Shown piece after piece: positions 9,115 through 19,354 of a stretch of 64,000 bases of DNA (within the stretch, counting starts at the first letter, position 1; the number at the start of each line of letters is the position of its first letter). The notes below the pieces were generated by a model, which saw only the letters and a program-made list of their open reading frames with translations, was not told where the DNA came from and made no database searches. The translations under genes were made by a program, and so were the position numbers. This DNA comes from Sphingobacteriales bacterium (GTDB lineage Bacteria; Bacteroidota; Bacteroidia; Chitinophagales; UBA2359). The DNA lies in the NCBI GenBank assembly GCA_016711295.1, contig JADJTE010000001.1, forward strand, positions 558,001 through 622,000, in the 5' to 3' direction.

Positions 9115-9736
9115 TTATCGCCCAATTAAATAGTTTTCGTAGGGCATACGCGCGGCGATAGACCGGGCTAAGGTTAGTTCATCTACGTATCTGAGTTCGC
9201 CGCCAAACGACACGCCCGCGCTTATGCTCGTAATGTTCACTTGGGTATCGCGCAGGCGCGTTTAGATAGGTAAAAAAATGGTTGTATCGCCCTCCATAGT
9301 GGGGTTTAGTGCCATAATCACCTCTTTGATACTGCCATTTTTGGCTTTTTCGACCAAACTTCTATGTTCTGCTAACAGGTCCTACGCCGTCAATGGGCGA
9401 AATGATACCGCCCAAGACATGAAAAATACCGTTGTATTGGTTGGTATTCTCAATAGCAATGACATCGCGCAGCGTCTCGACTACGCACACGAGGCTATGG
9501 TCGCGAGCAGGATTGAGGCAGATAGCACACAAATCAGTGTCGGCTACGTTGTGGCAATTGCGGCAAAACTTGATTTCGCGGCGCATTTTAATGATAGTTG
9601 AGCCAAATTGTTCGGCATCTTTGAGGGGTTGCTTCAAGAGATGCAAGACCAAGCGCAAAGCTGTTTTTTTGCCAATGCCGGGCAATTTAGTAAATTCGCC
9701 AACGGCATCTTCGATATGTTTAGATGGAAAAATCAC
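9115..9736 (-). CDS. recR: Recombination mediator RecR, frameshifted
   Basis: Starts MIFPSKHIEDAVGEFTKLPGIGKKTA with the helix-hairpin-helix. Next comes a four-Cys zinc site (CRNC, then CAIC), then the Toprim segment VCVVETLRDVIAIE and HVLGGIISPIDGVGP. The frame breaks at about 9362 (GVGP then SRT instead of LLAEHRS). The rest continues in another frame: LVEKAKNGSIKEVIMALNPT, then an in-frame TAA inside LPI-TRLRD (about 9260), and the end MPYENYLIGR. About 207 residues, the normal length. RecR works with RecF/RecO at gaps. Loss of a conserved repair gene by two close lesions points to sequence error or real decay; reads would decide. Confidence 0.85.
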
Positions 9737-9817
9737 AGACGATAATAGGCAAAATAAATAAATTATTAATAATTATATTTCACAAAAATTTAATGGTGCA
9801 ACAAAGTGCATTCCAGA

Positions 9818-10498
9818 TTATTGTGCCGAAGTAGGTACATTTCTAATCAATTTAATCGTCCAATACATCATATTGAGCAGCAAACCCATAGTGAGCGTCA
9901 TGCCCCAAGTAGCTTGGTGCTGCATCGGGTACAAAACCCTTTCGCCTACGTCATAGAGCAATTCGGTAGGCTCGCTCACGATGTCCCAGCTATTCCAACG
10001 CAAAAAACGCCCCAAATATACGCCAAAACTACTCACAAACAGCAATACCGATACCAATACGCCAATTTGCCAAGGGCGCAAATAGGTAGCCAATAACATT
10101 TCTAGATCCAACAAACTCGCAAAGCCATAGAGCAGACCCGTCCAAGCAAATGATAAAATAATGACCAAATCAAACCAAACAGGGAATCCGTGCCGCGCTT
10201 TGAGGTGGAATAAATCGGTGAGGATATAGGGCGAATTGGGGAAAAACAAAAGCCAAAATGCCAATACTACTAACAAAATAACAAAATGACGCTGCAAAAC
10301 AGGCAACGAAACTAAGACCGTACTCGCCACCCAAGGCAAAAATGCCAAAAATAAATTCCAATTGAGAAATAAAAATGTCTTGGTATCCGTTATCCAAAAT
10401 CGGAAAACCGACATACCAAAACAAGCTACCGACATGGCTATCAGCAAGGCAGCTAATTGCCAACGCGGGCGCAAGTAAGTGGCAAACGGCATAATCAT
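9818..10498 (-). CDS. DUF1361 integral membrane protein
   Basis: A 226-residue protein with about six or seven hydrophobic helices. It carries the DUF1361 signature: LFLNWNLFLAFLPW, then WLLFFPNSPYILTDLFHL, and a PVWFDLVII helix. Function of the family is unknown. A TAGCTTTG box (10512-10519 on the minus strand) ends 13 bases upstream of the ATG at 10498; a second in-frame ATG at 10492 is possible. It stands alone, divergent from the AlkD gene. Confidence 0.85.
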   Translation of the reverse strand: MIMPFATYLRPRWQLAALLIAMSVACFGMSVFRFWITDTKTFLFLNWNLFLAFLPWVASTVLVSLPVLQRHFVILLVVLAFWLLFFPNSPYILTDLFHLKARHGFPVWFDLVIILSFAWTGLLYGFASLLDLEMLLATYLRPWQIGVLVSVLLFVSSFGVYLGRFLRWNSWDIVSEPTELLYDVGERVLYPMQHQATWGMTLTMGLLLNMMYWTIKLIRNVPTSAQ

Positions 10499-10511
10499 TG
10501 CAGTAAGGGCG

Positions 10512-10519
10512 CAAAGCTA
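10512..10519 (-). promoter_or_regulatory. -7 box TAGCTTTG for the DUF1361 gene
   Basis: TAnnTTTG read on the minus strand; predicted start of transcription about 5-9 bases before the ATG at 10498. Confidence 0.55.
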
Positions 10520-10618
10520 CGCCGATTTAATCGTTTTACCAAATATCGCCATGCAGCTACGCGCCTTTCGGTCAAGAAGAACGACTGCTAATGAATAACC
10601 ATTCAAAAAAACAACAAT

Positions 10619-11293
10619 ATGCTATCTGCCCAGCAATACGCCGAACAAGCCCTCGCGCTATATGCCCCCCATGCCAACCCCGACAACGCTGCGCCAATGC
10701 AGCAATATATGAAACAAATAGCACCGTTTCTGGGCATCAAAACCCCCTTGCGCCGCCAATTAGCAAAACAATTTTGGCAAACATATCGCATACCGCCTAT
10801 TGAGCAAGTGCCCGACGTAGTGCGTGCATTATATTCGATGCCCTACCGCGAGCTGCATTATTTAGCTATCGAGTTGGTCGAATATTATGCCAAAAAATGG
10901 CAACCCAAAGACCTCGACCTATTAGAATATATCATCACTACGCACTCGTGGTGGGATAGCGTCGATGCGGTGCGCAAAACCGTAGGGGCTTTGTTGCTGC
11001 GCCACCCCCAATTGCAAGAACCCGCTACGCGGAGATGGTTGGCAAGCGGCAACCAATGGCTACAACGCATGAGCCTAATTTTTCAGTTAGGCTACAAAAA
11101 AAACACTAACCTCGATTTGTTGTACTACAATATCTTATCACTCGCCAATTCAAAAGCGTTCTTTATCCAAAAAGCCATCGGTTGGATATTGCGCGAATAT
11201 GCCCGTACCGACGCGGCAGAGGTGCGCCGCTTTGTAGCTGCCACCCAACTGCCTGCCCTTAGCCGCCGCGAAGCCATGAAACATTTATCCTGA
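10619..11293 (+). CDS. AlkD-like DNA alkylation repair protein
   Basis: A 224-residue all-helical HEAT-like protein of the AlkD DNA glycosylase family, which removes N3- and N7-alkylated purines. Visible family marks are LHYLAIELVEYY, THSWWDSVDAV (the W and D of the active-site cleft) and QRMSLIFQL with the Arg that follows the LASGNQWL helix. No promoter box of the TAnnTTTG type was found directly upstream. The gene is complete and unbroken. Confidence 0.9.
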   Translation: MLSAQQYAEQALALYAPHANPDNAAPMQQYMKQIAPFLGIKTPLRRQLAKQFWQTYRIPPIEQVPDVVRALYSMPYRELHYLAIELVEYYAKKWQPKDLDLLEYIITTHSWWDSVDAVRKTVGALLLRHPQLQEPATRRWLASGNQWLQRMSLIFQLGYKKNTNLDLLYYNILSLANSKAFFIQKAIGWILREYARTDAAEVRRFVAATQLPALSRREAMKHLS

Positions 11294-11406
11294 TTTTTGC
11301 CCGCTTCGCTAACAATTGCCCCACCTCTAATGCCACCTCCATAGGTTCAAACCTTTATTACTCGATATATTTATACCACATCGTAGCGCGTAACATTTTA
11401 TTTGCC

Positions 11407-11414
11407 TAACTTTG
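11407..11414 (+). promoter_or_regulatory. -7 box TAACTTTG of the M23 peptidase gene
   Basis: TAnnTTTG box. It lies after the upstream TTG at 11402, which therefore cannot be the start codon. It supports the ATG cluster at 11468. Confidence 0.65.
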
Positions 11415-11467
11415 TGGCGTTCTTACTCAAATACCGATGCAGCAAGCATTGTAGCCGATATTTGCCC

Positions 11468-13283
11468 ATGATGATGATGAATAGCCGTGTTGTTTTGCCC
11501 GTTTTATTTACCCTGCTCTACTCTTTGCTTAGTAATGAGCCTGATAGCCTAAGTACATCTATCGCCAAGATTTGGGGCAATACCACCACCGAAGCCCCTA
11601 GTAGGCCCGACCCCAATGCGCCGCGCGTATTCCCGCAGGGCTTCCGCTCGCCTTTGGACATTCCCATTCGTCTGTCGGGGTCCTTTGGCGAATTGCGCAA
11701 TAACCATTTTCACGGTGGTTTGGATATCAAAACCGAGAGTCGCGAAAACCTACGAATCCATGCCGTAGCCGATGGCTATGTGTCGCGCATCGCTGTATCG
11801 CCGCGCGGCTATGGCAACGCTTTGTATATCGACCACCCCAACGGCTACACGAGTGTATATGCCCATATCAATACGTTTGAAGGTGCCATAGGCGATTATT
11901 TGAAACAAGCGCAATACCGCAGCCAAGAATTTGAAACCGACGAAAAAATACCGCCTGGCGTATTGCCTATCATGCAAGGGCAATTTATTGCTAAATCGGG
12001 CAACACAGGCTCGTCCGGGGCACCCCATTTGCACTTCGAAATCCGCGATACGAATACCGAAGAAGCCCTCAACCCCTTGTTATGCGGCTTTTCTGTGCCC
12101 GACCAAGTAGCTCCACGCATCGACCAATTGGCGGTTTATACCTTCAAAACCGATAATATCTACAACAGCCCGCAGGTATTTAATTGCAAAGCCCTTGGCG
12201 GCAATGCTTACTCGCCCGTATCGGGTTCGGTCGTTACGGTCAAAACAGCACGAGTAGGATTAGGGATAAAAGCCTTCGATAAATTTAGTGGCGAAACTAA
12301 CCTAAATGGCATTTTCGGCATGAAAGTTTATGACAATAACCAACTTATTTATACATTTGAAGTAGATGGCATTCCGTTTAGCGAAACGCGATGCCTCAAT
12401 TCGCATATCGATTATAAACGCAAACAAGACGAACAAGGCTTTTTGCAAAAATGCTTTATCGACCCTGGCAATCGTCTGTCGTGCTACAAAGATGTCATTA
12501 ATCAAGGCATCATCAATCTGGCGGACGGACAAGCCCACCGCATCCGCTACGAAGTATATGACGTAGCAGGCAACCAAAGCACAGCCCAACTGACCGTACA
12601 ATGCCCCTCGTGTGCCCCATTCGTACCCAACGAAGGCACGGGCTTTCAGCAATTATTGCGGTATAGCAGCGAAAATTATTTTAGCAACGACCAAATAGAA
12701 TTGCGCTTTCCTTACGGCGCGTTTTATACCGATATACTTTTTACGCATAGTACGCGCGGCGCGGCAAAAGGCGAAACCAACGTTTATTCGCGCATACACA
12801 AAGTACTACAACGACCGAACACCCGTACAGAGCTATTTCGATATACTGATAAAACCCGCCACTAACCTACCCGTTATTAGCTACGACAAGGCAGTGGTCA
12901 TTTGTGCCAATAAAAACCATGTCGTTGCTTGCGGCGGCACTTGGGAAGGCGATAAACTGCGCGGCAAAGCACGCGAGTTTGGCGAGTATCGCATCGGCAT
13001 CGACAATATAGCACCTACCATAACGCCCATCAACATCAGCAGCGGGCGTAGTATGCGGGCTGCCAAAAGCATCGTATTTAGCATTACCGATAATCTATCG
13101 GGGATAAAAGATTATAACGGCTATATCGACGGGCAATGGGTATTGTTTGAATACGACCAAAAACGCAACCGCCTCGAATATTTTTTTGACGAGCGCGTAG
13201 CCTGGGGCAACCACAACCTCCGCTTAGAAGTAAGCGACGAACGAAGTAACCTACGCACCTATACCACTAAGTTTGTGCGCTAA
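11468..13283 (+). CDS. M23-family metallopeptidase (secreted, LytM type), frameshifted
   Basis: Starts at one of four consecutive ATGs (11468-11479) with a signal peptide (NSRVVLPVLFTLLYSLLS). The LytM domain has HFHGGLDIK (metal His and Asp) and GAPHLHFEIRD (HxH). An Ig-like region of about 300 residues follows. The frame shifts near 12800: KVLQRPNT should continue as the other frame, YNDRTPVQSYFDILIKPA. The rest runs to 13283 with SITDNLSGIKDYNGYIDG and ends YTTKFVR. It is expected to cut peptide cross-links in murein. Reconstructed length is about 605 residues. Confidence 0.88.
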
Positions 13284-13339
13284 ACACCGACTTTCTACGT
13301 GTGTTCGGCAAGAGTCTTGCCCGCGCTAAAAGCAATAAA

Positions 13340-13380
13340 AAATACCCATCACTTAAATCAAGTGATGGGTATTTAGTTTT
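13340..13380. terminator. Bidirectional terminator between convergent genes
   Basis: Perfect 15-bp stem AAATACCCATCACTT (13340-13354) with AAGTGATGGGTATTT (13360-13374), loop AAATC, A-rich before and T-rich after. It serves the peptidase gene and the minus-strand glycosyltransferase gene. Confidence 0.9.
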
Positions 13381-13540
13381 AAAAAATCGAACAATACACT
13401 GATAGTCAGCTATTTATAAATCAGGCAAGCGGGGTGGTTTAGCTTCCGTGCGCCCAAGCCAACCAAAATACAAAGACATGCACCAAAGTAATCAACAAGC
13501 TTAGAAGAAGCAAAAATAGGGTTCAGGTTTGGGTTTTTGC

Positions 13541-14590
13541 CTAATTCGCCTCTTGCATCACTACAGCTAACTTGTCCAATACCATTGTTACACTAATGCC
13601 GTCCATTGCCGCATGTCCAATACCTTTTTGGGATAGAGCTATCTCGTCGGTAGCAAAATGACGCATAATACCTTGATAGGGTGTTTCGGACAATAGCGTA
13701 TGTGAATGGCTACCGCGCGGGTGTGTACGGCTATAATCAGTTGGACCGTATAGGGCTATGAGGGGCGTTTCGAGGGCATCGCTTAGGTGCATCACGCCCG
13801 AATCGTGGCACAATACGGCGCGGGCATTTGCCAATAGAGCCACTAACTCGTCAAAACTCGTTTGCCCCGCCGTGTTAATGAGTAGCGGTTCTTGCGCATA
13901 GCTATCAGCAAGGGCTTGGGCAAATACGCGATTGTCGCCCGCATCACCTACCAATACGAGGGCATTTGGTAACGGGCTATCAATTCGGGAATTAATGCCT
14001 TAAAGCGGTTGGGCGACCATACCCAGCGGCATACAAACCATTGGCAGCACCGGGCTGTATGACGATATATTGGCGTGGTTCGAGTTTATACCGCTGCAAA
14101 ACGCGCTCGTCGGGTGGGCAATGGACAAAAGGACGTATTTTGCGCCAAACTGCATCGTCTTGGTCGGGGCATATCTGGGCTAAGAGGTCTATATTATAGT
14201 CTATTTCGTGGCGGTCGGGCAATAGGGTTTGTCTGGGCTGCCTTACGATATGTCGTATGCCCGCTATACGCGCCCCTACGCGCCAAAAGCGGCTATCTAT
14301 ATCAAAGGGGAGCAGTATATAATCGTAGGAGTAGGAGCGCAAACCCACCCAAAACCAGCATTTTTGCCGCCACGGAGCTTCCGACAAACGCAATTGATGC
14401 ACGTGTCTAATCGAAGGGCTTTGCTTCACGACTAACTCAGCTCCGAACAGACCACTCCCAACAAGGTCGATGGCTACGTTTGGAAGGCTTGGTGTAGGGC
14501 GGCAATGAGCGGCGTTTTGAGGATAAAATTGCCCAGACCCGTATGAGTGGGCAACAGTATTTGCGGATAAACAGCAGCAGTACGGGGCAT
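13541..14590 (-). CDS. Glycosyltransferase family 9 (heptosyltransferase-like), frameshifted
   Basis: Reconstructed from three pieces. The N-terminus (start ATG at 14590) reads ILLPTHTGLGNFILKTPLIAAL, the GLGN nucleotide-sugar loop. A middle piece (14429-13992) contains YDYILLPFDIDSRFWR and QYIVIQPGAANG. The C-terminus (13954-13541) holds LLANARAVLCHDSGVMHLSDALETPLIALYGPTD, the diagnostic GT9 end. Shifts are at about 14490 and 13975. Such enzymes add heptose or related sugars to lipopolysaccharide core at the inner membrane. About 349 residues, normal for the family. Confidence 0.85.
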
Positions 14591-14599
14591 AACGAGCAA

Positions 14600-15918
14600 C
14601 TATTTCTGCAATTTGCGCGTTTTCTTGACCTTGCCGTCTAATCGGTGCAGGGGCGATACCGAAAGTGTTTCGGCGGGCATAATGGGATTATAGTATCGTG
14701 CAGCGGTCGAGTCGTTCATTTTGTCAATAAAGGCTTTTAATACGGGGCGTGCCGCTATTATAGTATCGTTTCTGTCCGTTGGTTGAGGTGCAGGCTGCCC
14801 GTTTGCGCTTGCAGTATCTTGCTTGTTTGGCGGCGATGTATAAATTGACGAACCAATGGGGTTGCGTTCGGCAGGCAAGTTTATCACTAAGGTATCCTTG
14901 CCGCCATTAGGCGATGCGGCGAGAAGTAGGCGATTGCGCGGGCATATTTATCTGTTTCTTGATGGCGGTCAAGGGGCGCACTAAGGTATCGTTCACTACA
15001 CCCCAACCGGGTTCGGCATCTTTGAGGCTATAAATCGTCACGAGTGAGCCGAAGCCCTTGCTCGTTCCGTCGCTTTGCGGTTCTATTTGGAGCGAGATAT
15101 CCCAATTTGGGTAGGATATATCTATTCTTCCGTCTTTTAGCCGCCATTCTTGTTTGCCCCAGTACAATTCGCGTCCCTTGTCTTTGCTATACACCTCCAC
15201 TTCGCCTTCGCGAAATACCAATTTAGCAATTAACAATACATCTTGAAAATATTGCAGATGTACCCAAGTGCCTTCCAATTGTTTGCGATATCTATTGCGC
15301 TCAAAAATATCCCTATTTTTTACAGCCTGATAAATGACCAAACCTGTCAAGACTAAAATAAGTGCAGCTACGATATTGCTACCTATCAATTGGCGGTATT
15401 GCTGCCAGAAAGTAGTGCCTATATCGGTGACGGTTTCGGTCAATTTGCCGCTTGGATAATCGTCGGTTTTGCCTTGTAGGTCGGCAACTACCTTTGCAGC
15501 CCTACGGCTACTTGCTTAAAGGCTTCATCTCAGGTTGTTTTATATTTGGTATTGGTAATGGCGCCCATTGCTAGGCAGGGGGTTTTAGGTGTGCTAATTC
15601 GCCTACACGCCACACGCAGTCGCGTATGACAATGGGTATGACGCATACTTGTTTGTTGATGCGCTGCTGGGCTAAGGCGTTTTTGATGTCGGGGTGCTCG
15701 GTCAAGTCGGAGGCTAAAAAGTCGCTGCTAATAAGGAGCAGAATGAGCCGTGCTGCTCTGATTTGTTCAGCAGTTCGGACGCTAATGTCTTCGCCAGGAG
15801 CAATTTTTCCAGCATTCCAAACCGTTATTGCCCCTTGTTTTTGCAAGAGCGACAAGTGTTCTTCCAACTCGTTTTTGAGCAATTCGTCTTCGGGCGCGTA
15901 AGCCAAAAAAACATTCAT
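14600..15918 (-). CDS. TIR-domain protein with membrane helix and C-terminal domain, frameshifted
   Basis: The first piece (15918-15571) is a TIR domain: MNVFLAYAPEDE at strand A, LSLLQKQGAITVWNAGKI, then ARLILLLISSDFLAS. Translated fragments at 15570-15444 (DEAFKQVAVGLQ, VVADLQGKTDD) join it to the second piece (from 15443), with a helix IVAALILVLTGLVIYQAV. A beta-rich domain (QLEGTWVHLQYFQ, EWRLKDGRIDISY) follows. A third piece (14887-14600) extends the Pro/Ala-rich tail. At least three indels separate the pieces. Bacterial TIR domains often cleave NAD in defence; whether the catalytic Glu is present is unclear (candidates E in LTEHPD). Alternative: signalling adaptor. Confidence 0.7.
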
Positions 15919-16043
15919 AGTAAGTGGCTTGGTTATGCGGTGATGGCTGCCGACAAAAAGCGGCGCAACAGCAAAATGTATTGTGCAAACTATTTTCGTA
16001 TAAACCTTATGGGGTTATTCGTTATTTAGATGCCGCAAAACCA

Positions 16044-16051
16044 CAAAGGTA
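16044..16051 (-). promoter_or_regulatory. -7 box TACCTTTG for the TIR gene
   Basis: TAnnTTTG on the minus strand; implies a leader of about 120 bases before the ATG at 15918. Confidence 0.5.
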
Positions 16052-16091
16052 AAACTTGCCCACGATATTTTATCGTTTTGCGCATAGAATA

Positions 16092-16127
16092 ACGGTTGGC
16101 GGGCACAAAATATATCCCGCCAACCGT
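16092..16127 (-). terminator. Hairpin after the TonB receptor gene
   Basis: Perfect 12-bp stem ACGGTTGGCGGG (16092-16103) with CCCGCCAACCGT (16116-16127), 12 bases after the receptor stop. The T-run on the minus strand is weak (TATTCTA). Confidence 0.65.
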
Positions 16128-16138
16128 CAATCATAGTG

Positions 16139-18459
16139 TTATTTCAACGAAAAACGTATACCGCCATAGGCTTGCGCTCCCATGATGGGTCCCCAAATAT
16201 TGGTGGCATCAAATTGGCTGCTAAACGGCGATTCGGGATTTATGATGGGATTGGGCTGCATAAAATTGTTCAAATTTTCGCCACCTACATAAAATTCCCA
16301 TTGCCCGACGGCATAAGTAACTTGTCCCAACCCAGACCCAATAAGTAGGCGCGAATAGTCTTGTCCGTTGTCGTCGGGAGCAGTGCTATTGGCGGTAAAG
16401 GGCAAAGGGCGTTTGCCGTGCCATTGCGTAGTAAAGTCGAACCGCCAATGTTCGTCGGGCGTTTTGTAGGCTACGTTTAGCAAGGCTTTTTGGCGTGCCT
16501 GAAACGGTACGGGGCGTTTTTTGCCATCGTTGTAGGTCGTTTGTGCGTCGTCGGCTTTATAGGCTATCCTCACTTGCCAACCTTTTAGCACCTCATAGCC
16601 CGCTTCTACCTGTACGCTGTTGGCATACGACGCGCCTTCAAGGTTATAAAAACCAATGCTTTGCGTATCGCTGTATAAATCGGTAATAACTTGGTTCGTA
16701 AAATCGGTGCGGAAAGCATCGGCGGTTAAATAGCCTTCGCGTTCGGCGAGTTGCCATTTTTGTACCCAACTGATGCCATAATTCCATGCTGTTTCGGGGC
16801 GTAGGTTATTGCCAATTGTGACGGTACGACCGTTGGCAAAAATATTGGCATTTTCGGCAAAAATATTGGCTATGCGCGTGCCTCTACCCGCAGCGGCACG
16901 CAGTACGCTATTCGGCGCAACTTGGTAGCGTAGGTGTAAGCGCGGATTGACCCATAGACCCCAAGTAGGGTGATAATCGGTGCGCAAACCCGCCACTAAG
17001 GTCGTTTTTTTTCCTTTGTAGGTATATTCACCAAAAACCCCCGATACTATATCAGTGCGTAGCTGTGTCAGGGTAGTATCACCGCTGCTATATTGCTCGT
17101 CGTATCGGTCGTAGAGCCAACTGCCTCCTACTTTAAACTCGTGGTCACAATTGACAATGCGCGATTGGTAAATGAAATTTGCCCATAGCATAGTTTGGTT
17201 TCCTGTATAATTTTTGTCGCCAAACTGCATATCTTGCTGATGATAGATGCCCGTTACTTGTGTGCCGATACTGCGGTAAGGTTCGGGAAAAAAGAAACCC
17301 GTTTTGGCAAATGCTTCGTAGCGATTAGCATTCACTTGGATACCATAGAGCGGGGGTGTGCCCGAATTGGTGGGTTTGTCGGGGTCAAATCCTATTTGCC
17401 CGCCTGTGCGCGTTTCGTAGAGTGCTTTTACGCCAAATATGCTTTCTAACTTATCGCCTTGGTATTTCCATCGGTGTATGCCGCTTAGGGTATTGCAGCA
17501 GTGCGTCCAGAACGAATCTTTGTTATAATCCTGCTCCATCATTTGGGTCGATGCGTGCGCCATAGTCATCGTATCCATCGCGGTGTGAGACGAACTGCCC
17601 AATTGGCATTCACCTCATAACGCCCGCCCATACCGCCAAACAAATTGAGGTGTAGGCGGTCGGCAGTTTCGGGCTTTTGCAATTCTACATTAATTTGCCC
17701 TGTAATGGGTTCGTAGCCATTTACGACCGAGCCGCTGCCCTTAGTCACCTGCATACTGCTTACCCACGAGCCAGGAATATAGGACAATCCGTAGGTATTT
17801 GCCAAGCCGCGTAGCGACGGAATGCCTTCGGTCATTAATTGTGCATATACGCCGTCCAGCCCCAACATGCGTATTTCCTTAGCACCGCTTACGGCATCGG
17901 CGTAGGACACATCAACAGTAGCATTGGTCTCGAAACTTTCGGACAAATTGCAACAAGCCGCCCGCCGCAATTCTTGGGTAGTGATGATTTCGACATGGCG
18001 CGGGTCGAGGGTTGATATAAAGGTGCTGCCGCGCACCGCTCTCACTTCTACAGCATCTAAGCTAACGCCGTTTTGCAATGCTATAGTTACTTCGGTGGCT
18101 GTGCCTATGTCGATGGTATCGTTTTCGTAACCTACAAAAGTAATAACCAAGCGTTTATCGGTGGCGTGGTGGGTCGGGCTATTGGCATTTTCGCTATGGT
18201 CGCCGAGTGGTGCAATGCTAAAATTGCCATCTTGGTCGGTGCTTACAGCGGTTTGTGTATGCTCTACCCAATAGACATTAGCACCCGCAATGGGGCTTTG
18301 CTGGTGTTGGGCATTTATCTCTACTACTGTGCCCACAATGGGTGTGGGGTCAATAGAGGTTTGGGCTGCTAAGGGCGCGACAAGAGTGGTGGCGGCTAAT
18401 AGCAGTAGGGCGCGTACTGTGGTACTGCGCCTGTTAAGTATATCGAAAGGAAAGAACAT
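16139..18459 (-). CDS. TonB-dependent outer-membrane receptor, frameshifted
   Basis: The N-terminal piece has a signal peptide (TTVRALLLLAATTLVAPLAAQ), a carboxypeptidase-like beta-sandwich (VGTVVEINAQ..DGNFSIAPLG), and a plug (LDAVEVRAVRG, LRGLANTYGLSYIPGSWVSSMQVTKGSGS is the plug signature region). The C-terminal piece (to 16139) is a beta-barrel ending in Phe-Ser-Leu-Lys. The frame shifts at about 17585 near a His/Met-rich stretch (HTAMDTMTMAH). ATG at 18459 is preferred to 18567 because the signal peptide follows it. It takes up a ligand with TonB energy. The HYC_CC_PP neighbour and the Met/His-rich stretch suggest a metal, by inference only. Confidence 0.88.
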
Positions 18460-18571
18460 GATTGGAAAGATTAAAAGGTGAGAATATGCGCCCGCGCCCT
18501 TAGTGGGTGCAGGTAATATTGATTTGCCAATATCGCATAGTCGATTGCAAATCAATATGTTACGCATACAG

Positions 18572-19168
18572 CTAACACCGATAAATCTGAATCCAATTTA
18601 ATTTTTGCCTATTATAAGGCAGCGGAGGAGCATTTACCCAAGGCAAGCGCAGCGCGGGTGCGGGCACATAAGCCAAATAATTAGTACGACCATTGGCTCT
18701 ATAAAGTATAGCCGCCAGAGTAGCCCATAAGTCGGGCGCGTGGTCGTAGTCGCTCAATAAATCGTATTTGCCAATACGGTCGCTATCGAAGCCCAATATT
18801 TGTGCGTCCGTTTCACAGCAGCCGCCGTGTTCGGGGGCTATTTGGTGATGTTTTCCGCCGTGTTCGGGGGACAACCACTGAAAATCAGTTGCGAATTGGA
18901 CATAGCCCGCCGATAGACCCTCGTCCGTACAAGCAGATTTTTCTGCTATTGCTGCCCCGTCTCGATTGTTCGTAGGCGCGGCACAACAAACACCCGTCGC
19001 CTTAGTCAACAGTTCTGATGTATTGCAGGGGTCAAGCTCAGGCTCGAATAAACTGACAATCGCTTTGCCCGACGAGAAGCATAGGTGTTGCCATACCGTT
19101 GTTCGGAACGGTACAAGCAGCAGCCATGCTGCCAAAAAACAAGCAAAATAACGTTGGGTTATGGGCAT
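18572..19168 (-). CDS. HYC_CC_PP-type small secreted protein
   Basis: About 198 residues with an N-terminal helix (YFACFLAAWLLLVPF). Cys-containing patches HLCFSSGKA, VCCAAPT and GGCCETDA and the C-terminal LRLPWVNAPPLP agree with the HYC_CC_PP family, which accompanies TonB receptors in this phylum. Two His-Gly-Gly runs (PEHGGKHH and PEHGGCC) could bind metal. ATG at 19168 is chosen because the in-frame TTG at 19189 overlaps the promoter box (19187-19194). It lies directly upstream of the receptor and is probably cotranscribed with it. Confidence 0.65.
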   Translation of the reverse strand: MPITQRYFACFLAAWLLLVPFRTTVWQHLCFSSGKAIVSLFEPELDPCNTSELLTKATGVCCAAPTNNRDGAAIAEKSACTDEGLSAGYVQFATDFQWLSPEHGGKHHQIAPEHGGCCETDAQILGFDSDRIGKYDLLSDYDHAPDLWATLAAILYRANGRTNYLAYVPAPALRLPWVNAPPLPYNRQKLNWIQIYRC

Positions 19169-19186
19169 AATGGTAAAAAAGCACAG

Positions 19187-19194
19187 CAAAGGTA
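19187..19194 (-). promoter_or_regulatory. -7 box TACCTTTG of the HYC_CC_PP/receptor operon
   Basis: TAnnTTTG on the minus strand; gives a leader of about 14 bases before the ATG at 19168. Confidence 0.65.
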
Positions 19195-19354
19195 CGATAA
19201 GTTGCTGGCATTGCTGTAAAATGAGCGTTAAAAGTTGTTATTTTGCGGCTTCGTTGCTTCCTATAGCCTTTTAGTTTGGGTTATTAGGAGTAAATAAATT
19301 AATCGTTGCTTCTTTTGGCTTGCCAAAAAATGCTATTATGTTTTACTTTTTTAC

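Noticed and set aside
9278..9601. 107-residue plus-strand frame
   Set aside because: It lies opposite recR, whose translation has clear family motifs.
11402..11467. TTG at 11402 as start of the M23 gene
   Set aside because: The -7 promoter box at 11407-11414 lies after it; the ATG cluster at 11468 with a signal peptide is better.
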